Assembly: GCA_014529385.2 (NCBI GenBank)
Contig: CM043944.1
Span: forward strand, 88,624,884-88,688,883
Reading direction: 5' to 3'
Source of the DNA: Adiantum capillus-veneris
Taxonomy: Eukaryota > Streptophyta > Polypodiopsida > Polypodiales > Pteridaceae
DNA: 64,000 bases
Under the pieces are notes generated by a model, which saw only the letters and a list, made by a program, of their open reading frames with translations, was not told where the DNA came from and did not search any database. The position numbers and the translations under genes were made by a program. Within the stretch, counting starts at the first letter, position 1, and each line of letters opens with the position of its first letter. Below, one piece after another: positions 20,287 through 31,260 of the stretch.

Positions 20287-21763
20287 TGTCACCAGCGTGT
20301 GACTACTATTTATCCTTTTTGTTGATTTCTTTCTTATTATCTATTTACTTTCACTTTTTGGAAACACCCCTCGGGAAATCTAACTGCCCTGCATTGCATA
20401 GCTAGTGTGGAACTGTCCAGAGGGAGTCCAGGCCTGAGGGCAAGAGAGCGTTACAGTTGGACAAAGACTATGGTTAGCCAAAGTGGGGTCATTGACTAGC
20501 CAAAGTGGAATCCTTTGCTACAGAGGCTACATTTCAGTTCTGGATGTGGCCGCAGTGTACAAAGAGGGTCGGATGACCTAGAAAGATACAATGGCAGCAT
20601 CTCCTAAAATTTAGGGAACTGCTATTTTGGGACCTGAAAATGTCTTCGCGTCATTACGTGCAGTTTGACATGGGGATCATTTTGTTACTCTGTGGCCAAG
20701 TCAACAGAGGCTGCAGGTGAGATATTTTTAGACCCGAGGGTCTAAAGCAGGAAAATGCACAAATGAGTGACACTTGGCACTCTGAGGCCAATTTACTACT
20801 TATAGAGAAGGCAAAACCGTGATTTATAGCTGGGAGGCTCATTTTGCAAGTCTCTGTCACAGGTTAAGAGCTATGGAGTGCTTGCTTTCCCTCCTATGTA
20901 CAGTGCGGTGCCAGGAGTGATGCCCTGCACGCTACGCACTGCCCTCTCTCTCCCCTATGGCATTATGTTATGCCCCACTAGTGGGCTCTTCATTTGACCA
21001 ATGTACAGTTGTGTGGGCTCATGCGCGATTGCCGAGGCAAGAGCCTCTTGCACAGTACTGGATTAGCTAGCAGCTAATCCCCCCGCAAGTACAGGTGAAT
21101 TCGGAGAGGTTTCACGCTTGAAATCTCGTCCGATTCAAAGGGCAAGTAGCCCTACAAGTGCGGGAGCTCGAGGACTTGCTACGGATGCGACCAGCACGCG
21201 AAACGGAGCCCGAAACAGTAAATTACAGCCTGCTGTGTATTTTTGCAGGTTTAGGGTTTTGGCCCTAAACGGACCCTAATACCCCCAGGAGGTTCGAGGA
21301 CGCAAGGGGACCGCTGTACAAGCGATCTGGCGCATTTTCAGGGCTGAAAACAGAGAATTCAGCGTGCTGCAGATTCTCGCCAGGTTTTGCAAAGTGCCCA
21401 TATGCGTCGGGAAAGTCGGCCAATGCGTGGGAATACTGACTGTGAAGGGTTCTAGTACAGTTATGCTGCCAAAATCAAGCCAGAACAGTCAAAATTCAGC
21501 CAAGGTTGTGCGGGGCAGCTTGGAAAGAACCACAGCGTATATTCCCTCTTTTAAACAATAAAGAAATACCGAAAGGGGCGCCTAAGTTAGGGGCCAATCT
21601 GGTGTCGGTCTTCTCATACAGGTGCATTCTAGCATCTGTATCCCATTCCCCTCTCTTGTGTCACTATAGCGCAGGTATAATAGACGACTAATAATGGGTG
21701 AAAGCTAAATCAAGGTTTGAAGTAAAGTCTACCGCCCTTTTTGGATTGAACAGGCCGGTTTCA
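20287..21763 (+). mobile_element. Solo LTR of family A
   Basis: A 1,477-bp LTR matching those of element A from TGTCACCAGCGTGTG to CCGGTTTCA, flanked by the exact duplication GGGTC (20282-20286 and 21764-21768). No internal region remains, as expected from LTR-LTR recombination. It contains about 145 bp (20716-20862) that the LTRs of A lack. Confidence 0.93.
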
Positions 21764-22531
21764 GGGTCTATGTCGAAGACGGTGATGTCGACGACGCGTA
21801 CTGCTGGCCTATGTCGACGACGACGACGACGACGATGGTGACTGTGACTGTGACGATGACGACGATGGTGTCGTCGTCAAGTCCGGGACTGCAATGACGA
21901 TGACGATGACGAAGGTGTTGTCGTCGAAATAGGGATCTGCAATGACGATGGTGAAGGTGTCGTCATCGAGATAGGGATCTGCGATGACGATGCTGTTGTC
22001 ATTAAGATAGGGATCTGCGATGACGATGGCGACAACGACGATGGTGTCGACAACGACGGCGTCAAGGCTGAAAACTGGAAACGCTGAACTGTCTGCTGAA
22101 ATCTGAAAACGCCAGGCTGATCTGGGTCTTCTTCTTCTTGAGAAAACGCTAGGGCTCCTGCTGAGGTACTGCCTACCTACTGGGTGCCTGCCTCCTTGAG
22201 TCCCTGCTTCTTTTGCTTCTACTAAGTGCCCAATGGGTTTCTTTTATAGATCTTTAGCAATTTGCCATACCTACTTTTCCAACAAACTTACAAAAAGAAT
22301 TCCAAAAGTCGCTTTTAATAAAATGATTTATAAGAAGTGGTTCGCGCAGTAAAATGCCTGCATTATGAAATGACTGTTCTTGTGCAAGAGAGGGTGTGCA
22401 AGTGTGAGCGGCATGGGCATGCACATCTTGCTAGAGGCTCACAAAGATGTCAGGCTCAGTCCTAAGCTAAGACTCATGCTAGACTATGGCAGAAGGTGTC
22501 CACGTGGCGCAAGTGAAGTGCGCACGTGACA
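21764..22531 (-). repeat. 3' LTR of element I (partial)
   Basis: This matches the outer two thirds of the LTR at 23282-24577: (GAC)n-rich blocks, CTAGGGCTCCTGCTGAGG, GGGTTTCTTTTATAGATC. It starts on the minus strand at 22531 with TGTCACGTGCGCAC after the purine tract CAGGGGGGA. The rest was removed or displaced when B2 and the solo LTR arrived. Confidence 0.8.
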
Positions 22532-23281
22532 TCCCCCCTGTTAGAAGTGAGGCACAGCTGCCCAACTTCTATCTATACTTATGATGCTGACTGATGAATG
22601 CTTCTGATGCTGTGGATGCACAAACCAATGCACATTCCTCTAAAACCAGGGACTGATGGTACTGCGGATACCGTGGGTATTGTGGGTACTGTTGGCAATG
22701 CAAACACCGTGTAAGGGTCACTGTCCAGCCTTACTACGATTGCCAAATATCAGCCTGGGCTCTATACCAAATAGTGTTGACTCTGCCTGATGTAGCAAGA
22801 GTTGTTCCCCGAACACTGACTGCGGTGAAAACATTACCGGTGTTGATGGATTGAGGTGTGGTTCCGGAGTCCTTTTCAAAGGTTCAATGACGAGGGAAAT
22901 GGATGCACGCTACATGCGAATGCGAATGCAGAAGAGGTTAGGGATCCTGTCTCCAACTCCTTCCATATCCGCATACAAGGCTAGGAGAAATTGGTACTCA
23001 AGATCTGGGTTCTCGTGTATCAGATGTCGATCTTCCTTCAAAGACATGGCAATAAAGATGGGATCTGGTAAGTCCATGGTCGGGACTCAAAATTCTTCAA
23101 GAAAAAAAAACTGAGAGAGGTTCCTTGGGTTCTTTGGTTCAACTTGGGTTCTTGAGGTTCTTGATTCTTATGGGGTTCTTGAGTTCTTGAGGTTCTTGGT
23201 ACTTGGGGTTCTTCTTTAGGTTCTTGATGGTTCTTCCCTTGAGTTCGCAAAGCCGAAGCACACATAGAGCTCTGATACCAA
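22532..23281 (-). mobile_element. Internal region of element I, non-coding
   Basis: Only about 750 bp lie between the two LTRs of element I. On the minus strand they begin with the primer site TGGTATCAGAGC (23269-23280), followed by a leader with repeated CAAGAAC/CCAAG units (23110-23240), and they end in a purine tract. No gag or pol domain can be read. With its 1.3-kb LTRs this is an LTR-dominated, non-autonomous element similar in structure to TRIM/LARD elements. Confidence 0.75.
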
Positions 23282-23393
23282 TGTCAGGTGCAGCACAAGA
23301 GAATAACGATTTGCTCGGATCTAGTACTCCGCACACAAACACAAGGGACACTTTACTTCACTTGAAAGAACTGAACTGAACTGAAAGAAAGAG

Positions 23394-23441
<48 letters not shown>

Positions 23442-24577
23442 AGACGACACAAGCATGTCGGGTCCCAACCCTCAAGGGCCCCCTTGCTCTGTTGCCAAAG
23501 CAAGTACTTTCTTTATTCTTGCACAATGCTGCTACAATGACTAAATGCTGAGATGCTGATGCTAGTGGGTATTGATGCTACTGATGATGGGTATTGGATT
23601 GGTATTGAGGTACTGAAGGAAACTATGTCGAAGAGGATGATGTCGACGACGGCTACTGCGGGTTCTATGTCGAAGACGGGGAGGTCGACGACGAGGTCTA
23701 TGTCGAAGACGGGGAGATCGACGACGAGGTCTATGTCGAAGACGGGGAGATCGACGACGAGGTACTAAGGGTCTTTGTCGACGACGACGATACTGTGTCG
23801 AAGACGGTGAAGTCGACGACGGTTCTGTGTCGATGACGGTGAAGTCGACGACGGGGTTTATGTCGAAGACGGTGATGTCGACGACGGGTACTGCTGGTCT
23901 ATGTCGACGACGACGATGGTGACTATGATGATGACGACGATGGTGTCGTCATCAAGTCCGGGACTGCAATGATGATGACGAAGGTGTCGTCGTGGAGATA
24001 GGGATCTGCAATGACGATGGTGAAGGTGTCATCGTCGAGATACGGATCTGCGATGACGATGGTGTCATCATTAAGATAGGCATCTGCGATGACGATGGCG
24101 ACGACGACGATGGTGTCGACGACGACGACGATGGTGCTGAAAACTGGGAACGTTGGGCTGTCTGCTGAAATCTGAAAATGCCAGGCTGATCTGGGTCTTC
24201 TTCTTGAGAAAACGCTAGGGCTCCTGCTGAGGTGCTACCTACCTACTAGGTGCCTGCCTCCTTGTCCCTGCTTCTTCTACTTCTACTAAGTGCCCAATGG
24301 GTTTCTTTTATAGATCTTTAGCAATTTGCCCTATCTACTTTTCCAACAAACTTACAAAAAGAATTCAAAAGTCACTTTTAATAGGTTCACGCGGTAAAAT
24401 GTTTGCATTATGAAATGACTGTTCTTGTGCAAGAGAGGGTGTGCAAGTGTGACCGGCATGGGCATGCACGTCTTGCTAGAGGCTCACAAAGGTGCTAGGC
24501 TCAATCCTAAGCTAAGACTCATGCTAGACTATGGCAAAAACGTGTCCATGAGGCGCAAGTGAAGTGCGCACGTCACA
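23282..24577 (-). repeat. 5' LTR of element I
   Basis: 1,296 bp, plus-strand ends TGTCAGGTGCAGC...GCACGTCACA. It contains a (GA)n tract at 23395-23437, about three tandem copies of a 33-36 bp TCTATGTCGAAGACGGGGAG unit (23665-23765) and long GAC/GAT trinucleotide blocks to 24130. Confidence 0.82.
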
Positions 24578-24589
24578 GAATGATTTAGT

Positions 24590-25290
24590 ACCCTTACATT
24601 ATGGGAAGGCACGCCCGAGAAAGGAAAAAAAGGGAAAGGAGCAGCTTCTTTGAAAGCTTAGCATGAGATAGTGTGGACCTTTCCAGATTTTCCGAAAAGA
24701 TAAATGATGTCTCCTTTGGACTGAAGCTGCCAGAATACTTGGAGGATTCACAATGTTTTTCATGTGAGTCTCTTTAAGCCTTTTGAAGGCGATGTGCATG
24801 TTGATGAACAACCAGAAATGGACGAAAACGGGCAGATACTCGTTCCAGAATAGACATTGGCACAGAAAGAAAGAAAGAAGGTAAAGTGAACTGACTGTTC
24901 TTGGATTACTTCAAGACCTACTTCGCATTGGATGTGAAGCGAATGGAGGAGGAAGACCTAGTAGATATTCCTCGGAATGAGAATCTTTACCTTGAAGCTT
25001 TTGGTTTAGCATAGTCTATTCCAAATGGAACCCGGAATTCAGCTTGGCCGGAGATCTGGTGCAGTGGGTTTGCACAAGAGGGGAGATACTCCGCTCCTTT
25101 GTCAACAGATGCCTCGATTTTTGAATACTAAAGTCATTGATGTCCCTTTGAGAGCTGACAGTATTCTTCTGGATGACTTTATGAAATGGAATTCCGGAAT
25201 ATGAAACTGATTTGTTCTTGACTTGTTTTTAAGTGCACGAATGATAGACAAAATGACTGCAGCATTTTGGTCTAATTGAGGTGTAATGGC
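24590..25290 (+). pseudogene. B-family chromovirus 3' end, inverted fragment
   Basis: Plus-strand remnant of the integrase GPF module (GRFHNVFHVSL-like reading near 24720-24780), chromodomain and 3' untranslated region, matching the reverse complement of about 16280-16990 in B2. Many stops and frameshifts are present. It abuts the minus-strand element C at about 25290, so either an inversion or a rearranged junction lies there. Confidence 0.75.
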
Positions 25291-26352
25291 TACGTCCCTG
25301 CCGGGTGCCGCTAGAACTACCTCGCAAGTGGTCCCATCCGATCGGAAGTGATCTCGAGCCGCGCCGCCAATTCAGGTGAAATGAAGTTGGCCTTGGCTCC
25401 TCCATCAAAGAAGATCAGGGCTTCTTGGTCTTTTACTTTGCCCCAAGCTCGGCAAAGTTCTGTACTCTCGTCCAACGTGCTGGGATCGGTACCCATGCAA
25501 TCTTGAACCAGTCTTGTTTTCATCTTGCCTTTTCTTCCACGTTCCTCGGCTGCTCTCGAACTCTCAGGCCTTTCGTCGTCCTTGTCGTTCTGTGCCTTTT
25601 TAGGACAGTTCGCGGAGATATGTCCAGTTTCCCCACATCCAAAGCACTTCCCTTCCCTGATGAAGCGAGCTCTCTCCTGAGGAGTAAGCTTGGGTCGTGC
25701 ATCTTTCTTTTCAGGGTTGCTCTTCCTCTTTCTACTTTCATTTGTCAAAGTTTGTTCGGCTCTTTGTGTCATGATCTCATCGGTGGGGTAGGTCAGACTG
25801 CCAGAGTGAATGGCAAAACCCTGTTTCGCATGACTCATCAACTCCTGAATAGAAGCTGACTTCTGTTCCAAGCAGTGATCTCGGATCTCTGTAGGTAGAC
25901 CCAAGGTAAACCACTCAATTTGTTCCTTGAACGAGATCTTAAATGAAGAGGCGGGTAGAAAAGAGCTCCAGAATCTCTCGCAATAAGCGTCCACTGTATC
26001 CTTCTTGGTCATCCGAAGATGGTTCCAAGCAGTTCGTATATCACGTTCATACTCTCGAGTCATCCAAGAAGAAATGAAAAGCCTCTTGAATTTCAGCCAT
26101 TTAATTGGCGCAGTCTTGCTTAACAGAAGCGTGGACCACCAAGTTCGAGCATTCCCCTTAAAGTAAGAGGCAGCTCTCCGAATCTTAGAGTGCTCTGAGT
26201 AACGTCCTCCCGCGAAAGCGATGTCAAACTATTGTACAAAAGACAAAGCCTTCCAAGCATCTCTATATCCAGAAAACGTGTCAAATTTAATTGACTGTCC
26301 ACCTTCCTTAAACTCTCGGACTTTCTTGCTTTTGTCTTCCAGAAAGTCATAC
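25291..26352 (-). pseudogene. Chromovirus C, Gag and protease start
   Basis: Minus-strand frame 25317-26063 reads the second half of the Gag core, then a CCHC knuckle (CFGCGETGHISANCP, CX2CX4HX4C) and the protease start with FFDGGAKANFISPELA. The triplet is DGG rather than DTG/DSG. Sequence ends soon after the protease, and RT to chromodomain of this copy are absent. The N-terminal half of Gag is at 30461-31200, displaced by the hAT insertion. Confidence 0.85.
26345..26352. repeat. 8-bp target duplication of the hAT element (left)
   Basis: AGTCATAC, repeated exactly at 30453-30460. The uninterrupted sequence can be seen in B2 near 18845 as AGAAAGTCATACTGGTTGG. Confidence 0.93.
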
Positions 26353-26559
26353 CTGGGTTGTTCTCGTCCGTCGTACGGCTCGTCCCGTCCCGTCCCGTCC
26401 GGCCAAATTTTTTTATTTTTATTTTTTTTTTATTTTTTTTATTTTTTAGTCCGTTTGACCGGCTTAAAAAACGTTGACTGCGCTTTTGACTGCAAGGAAT
26501 TTACGTGACTTTTTGGCATAGGATCCCTCCTAGGATCCCCCCTCTCACCTCCCATATGC

Positions 26560-27060
26560 CTTGAGCATTGCTTTGGATTCCATTAGCTCCTCTCTCTCCC
26601 TCTCCCTCTCTCTCATTGCTTTGGTCCTTTACCTTTGATTCCATTAGGGCCTAGGCTCCTCTCTCTCTCTCTCTCTCTCTCTCTTATCTAACTCTCTCTT
26701 GTGTTCAAGCCTCAAGGGCAAGTGTGTACACTCTAAATCTATATAAGGATGCCCTCTTTCTCTTCTTCTCCATTATGTTCCAACTCAAGGCTCAAGCTCA
26801 TGAGTCATTCTCAAGCTCTCAAGCTCTTCATTCCTCCATGAAGCATTCCTCCATAGCTCTCAAGCTCTCCATTCCTCACTCATAGCTCTCCATGAAGCAT
26901 TCCTCCATTACCATAGCTCTCAAGCTCTCCATTCCTCCCAAGCTCTAGTCTCTCCATTCCTCCCTCAAGCTCTCCATTCCTCCATGACGCATTCCTCCGT
27001 AGCTCTCAAGCTCTCCATTCCTCCCTCATAGCTCTCCATTGGCATTCAACTTTCAAGCTC
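26560..27060 (+). repeat. CT-rich leader with CTCAAGCTCTCCATTCCTCC repeats
   Basis: Upstream of the transposase start are (TC)n tracts (26600-26690), a TATATAAGG promoter-like string near 26740, and six or more imperfect copies of a 20-30 bp unit around CAAGCTCTCCATTCCTCC and TGAAGCATTCCTCC (26800-27040). It probably contains the promoter and the 5' UTR. Confidence 0.7.
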
Positions 27061-27089
27061 TAAATCTCTCAACTTTCAAGTGTTCTATC

Positions 27090-29183
27090 ATGCCTCCCCC
27101 TCTTCATGAAGCTTTTGAAAAGCATTGCCATTCCTATGAGAGAGTGAGGGACAAACGACACGTTTGTAGGTGGACATGCAAGTATTGTCCCAAGATCATG
27201 ACCTCCTCCTCCACTCCACTCATCATCCACTTGACGAAGATGGGAGGTGAAGCCCGTCCATGTCCCAATATACCCGACGACATTTTGGAAGAGTGCAAGA
27301 AGAAGTATCTCCCTTTGAAAAGGCGCAAGGCGGGGATGAAGAGAGCCCAAGAGGAGATAGCGGCGCACGACATTGATGTTACCGACTCGGAGGAGGATAC
27401 AAGCGGCCCTTCTCCCTCTACCTCCATTGCAAGCGGTGACGCGACGGCAAGCTCAATGGCTACCAATAAGAAGAAGGCATCGGCAAGTGCTAGTGGCCGT
27501 CCTCCAAAGCAAGCAAGGCAAGCCTCTCTCTCGCAATCGGTGGGCGGTCCATTGTCTTTCCTCAAAGAGAGACAAAGGCTTGCGGACATTGAGATTGCAC
27601 GCACCATCATTGAGTGTAATCTTGCTTTCAACATCCTTCGACTAGAGCGGTGGAAGAGGATGGTGAAAGCTATCGCGGCCGTCGGTCCATGTGAGGGGTG
27701 GACGGGTCCATCCTATGCGGACATGCGCACCAAGAAGCTCGACGAAGAGCGGGCAAGAATCGACAAATCCCTTGGGCCCGTGCGAGCCGGATGGGCAAAA
27801 TATGGGTGCTCCATTCTCTCCGATGGGTGGAGCGATCGTAAGAAGAGGGGCATCATTAACATACTCGTGTCATGCCCTCTTGGCACCTACTTCTTGAGAG
27901 CGGTTGATGCGGGAGCAAGAGGCAAGAAGGTCACGGAAAAATTCATCTACAAGCACATCAAGGCGGCAATAGAAGAGGTGAGAGTTTAAGTTGTCCCCTC
28001 TTCTTGTGCAATGTGTAGTATGTACTTACTACTTTTTGCCCTCTTGATAAGTGTTCTAAATTTTCTCTCTTTAATGTAGGTAGGGCCCGAAAATGTGGTG
28101 CAAGTGATCACCGATAATGCATCCAATTGCACTAGCATGAGCCGACTACTTGAGGCCGAATACAAGAACATTGTATGGACCCCTTGTGCCTCCCATTGCC
28201 TCGATCTTCTCATGGAAGACATAGGAGAACTAGAATGGGTGAAGGCCATTCTCACCCAAGCCCTCACTATCGTCAACTTCATCAATGCTAAGGTGAGAGT
28301 ACTTGCAATTTTTTGCACGTACTCCGACAAGGAGTTGAAGAAACCCTCGGCAACACGATTTGCCTCTATGTGGCTTCTTCTTGAGCGCCTCTACGATGTC
28401 CAAAACAAAGTGCAAAAAACCATGGTGTCCGATGAGTTCAAGCAATGGTGTGATGGAGAGAACTCGGCAACCTCACAAGAGGCAAAGGCCATCCAACGGC
28501 TTTCCCTCAAAGAAGAATTTTGGGAAGAGGTGAAGGGTCTTGTGGTAGCCATCTTGCCCATCTACAGAGTGCTCTGAATGACCGACATGGAGGGATCTAC
28601 CATGGGCCTTCTTCACCACTTCATGGATGAGGCATACAAGGAAATAGAGGTATCAACCATTCTTGATGGTCCACCCGATGGGACATGGTATGATGTATCT
28701 CCTTTGCTCTCCATTCTCAAGTCGACAATATGTTTTTTGCTAATTCACACTATAGTCTATGCCTCACCACTCTCTCTCTCTTTTTGTAGTGATGTCTTTG
28801 AAGATTCCCCCAAGAAAGATGATATCCTCTTTCTTTTCCAAAAGAGATGGGATTTTATGAAGAGGCCCATTCACCACTTTGCGGCTCTCTTGCATCCGGC
28901 CTACAAGAAGCCGGATCTTTTCACAAACCAAATGCTACAAGAAGAGAGCCGCAACTTCCTTCCCAAGGCCCTCTCGGAAGATCATCACAGCGCATTCCTT
29001 CAAGAGCTAATCAACTATGGAGACCAAAGAGGCACGGCTTTTACTTCCACCATATGTTGGAAGAGGGAGTCCTTGGTGAAGCCTCTTTTTTGGTGGGAGA
29101 GCTTCGGGTACCAATTACCTCACCTTCAAAGAGTTGCATTAAGGATTCTTGGACAAGTAAACCCTCTTAAGCCTCGGGCCTTG

Positions 29184-29255
<72 letters not shown>

Positions 29256-30125
29256 GAATTATATTACATACATCATTGATACATGATACTCACTATCTTT
29301 TGAATATAATATAGGATTGCTCATCCGGTGCATGCGGGCGAAATTGGTCTGCATACTCGCTTATCCACACCAAAATTCGCAACAAACTGTCAACAAAGCA
29401 ATTGGAGCGGCTCATCTATTGTAGCTCCAATCTCCGAATGTTGCGCTCCATGCATGAGATGCCTATGGCTAGACAAGTAAACCCTCTTTCTACACACTTG
29501 CTTCTCTCTCTCATATGGGCTATGGCTTTGCATTCCAATTCACATGTGCTAACTAGCTTAACTTTATCTTGAGTCTTGACTCTTTTGAACTTTTGTATAA
29601 CTTGTCAAATAGGTCAATGTTGATGATTGCAAGCTCTCAATAAATACTCTCAAAAGTGTCAACAAAGAGCGTGATATGACGGAGGAGCAAATTTTCCGCG
29701 AGCTCTACTTGGAGCTAGAGGAGATTGGCCGACAGGTTTCTCGCACACGATCACGCAAGAGGGTCATTGTGCGTGGAGTCCCTTCGGCTACAAGAGGTAG
29801 AGGTGCAAGAGCTTCCCATGCTCGTGGCCGTGGCCGTGGGTGTGGGCGTGGGCGTGAGATGGAGGCTACTACTCCTACAACCTATGTGCGGCGAGGCTCG
29901 GGAAGCGGCTCCATTGTGGCGGCCTCTGTTTTGGAGGATGTGCCTATTCGTAGATCCAACACTATGGACCCTAGAGAGCCGGAGTATGACGAGGAGGGAA
30001 ATCTCCTTAGTGAGGGAGATTATGACACACCACAATCCGATTCATGTGAGGATGAAGATGACATCGATGAGCATAGCTCACAAGAGGAAGATGATGATGA
30101 TGATGAGAGCGGAGAAAGCTCTTAG
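27090..30125 (+). pseudogene. hAT transposase (BED / DUF659 type), split gene with a premature stop
   Basis: Proposed exons are 27090-27977, 28080 to about 29156 (perhaps with an unresolved intron near 28650-28790), 29315-29476 and 29613-30125; most junctions fit GT/AG and phase 0. Exon 1 codes a BED-like zinc finger (CRWTCKYC...H) and the DUF659 start with SDGWSD (first catalytic Asp). Exon 2 has QVITDNASNC (second Asp) and WTPCASHCLDLL. Later exons give the hAT dimerisation region (RNWSAYSLIHTK, SNLR), then an Arg/Gly-rich RGRGRG stretch and an acidic tail. An in-frame TGA at 28575-28577 interrupts it, probably a CGA to TGA change. Otherwise the frame is open, so decay is recent. An alternative start at 27039 is in the same frame. 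Confidence 0.85.
29190..29253. repeat. (CT)n microsatellite in a transposase intron
   Basis: An uninterrupted CT dinucleotide run of about 64 bp lying inside the inferred third intron of the hAT transposase gene. Confidence 0.95.
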
Positions 30126-30460
30126 ACTTTAGTGTCTCTCATATCTTTTTTGACCCTACTTCCACTTTTTGCACGATTGAGGCTTTAAAGGCTTACTTTT
30201 TTGTATCATCTCGATTATCAAATCTCAACTTAGCTTTTTGATTTATGACATATGTAATGCGAATCGTAGTTCATACCCATTGTGCCTCATTGTCTTGATT
30301 CTCAACTCTTGAGTGTTGGCACTTGGCACTTACAAGTTGCATTCTTTGAACGTACGTAACCATGTCGTACGACATAAAATTTTCTAGTTCGATGAGTACC
30401 AATACATCTTTGTATGTGGACAAAACGTACCTGACCGTACGAGACCACCCTGAGTCATAC

Positions 30461-31247
30461 TGGTTTGCTTTGTAAAAATTCTTCTTCTTTGCATAAAAGT
30501 TGCTCTCATCAGAGTCTGAACTCTCTGTAGACGAGTCCTTTGTAGAATTGTCACTCACGGTGCGAGATTTGGACTTCTTTGCCTTTTTCTTGCCCTTTCC
30601 GAAGCGTTGCTTTTTGCTTCGCTTTTTGCCTTTTCGGTCTTCTTCGCTCGAGTCAGATGAGCTAGAAGAACTATCAGAAGAAGAAGAAGAAGAAGAAGAA
30701 GAACCGGGTACTCCTTCAAATCGAACACGCTTCTTCTACTTTCTTGCTTTTTCAAAGATAGACTGACGACCCAAATAACTCGGGAAGTTAGCGCCTTTCT
30801 TCTGCTTTTTGCCGGTCTTTTCAGCTTTGTTCTACGCGTCAAAAAGCTAAGCAATTCGTGTATCAACCACCTCTTCTAATTCCTTCTCTGTATACTTCTT
30901 GGGAGTAGGAGATTTCTTGAGAGTGGGTTTTGGGGGTGGTTTTGTGGTTTTCTGCCACTGCGTGTGCACCTCTTTGAGAGAAGTCGTGCTCATATATTTA
31001 GCCAATTTCGGGTCCTTGGCAAAATTAAGCATCATCTTTGTTGCATCGCCGATCAATTATCGGTGCTCCATCTCTTGACGCTCTACCTGAGTAGGCCGGG
31101 GCAAGCCATACTCCTCGCGTGAATCTTCGTTGTGATCCCTTCCTGCATCTCCGGATGCAGAGGGAGTCGACAGATCTTTACCTGAACCCATAGGTGCCAC
31201 GGAAAAAAACTAGGGATCAGATTTCCCGTAGAAGAGAAATCGGCCGT
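30461..31247 (-). pseudogene. Chromovirus C, Gag N-terminal half
   Basis: Minus-strand readings from about 31190 to 30461 give a Gag N-terminus (IGDATKMML, AKDPKLAKYMS) and a Ser/Glu-rich then Lys-rich stretch matching B2. The frame is broken by shifts and a stop near 30737. It joins the 25291-26352 part once the hAT element and one copy of its duplication are ignored. Confidence 0.82.
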
Positions 31248-31259
31248 GCTCTGATACCA
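31248..31259 (-). other. Primer binding site of chromovirus C (initiator tRNA-Met)
   Basis: Minus strand TGGTATCAGAGC next to the LTR end at 31261. Confidence 0.9.
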
Positions 31260-31260
31260 C

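Larger units (their letters stand above)
26353..30452 (+). mobile_element. hAT superfamily DNA transposon (4,100 bp)
   Basis: It is bounded by 8-bp duplications and imperfect inverted ends: left CTGGGTTGTTCTCGTCC, right (reverse complement) CAGGGTGGTCTCGTACG. Subterminal regions are rich in CGTACG palindromes (left 26378, right 30350-30440) and CCGTC repeats. It carries one split transposase gene with a premature stop. It inserted in gag of the older chromovirus C, on the strand opposite the host gene. Confidence 0.92.

Noticed and set aside
21877-22065. Ser/Thr/Pro repeat protein on the minus strand
   Set aside because: It is the translation of the GAC/GAT trinucleotide array in LTR I.
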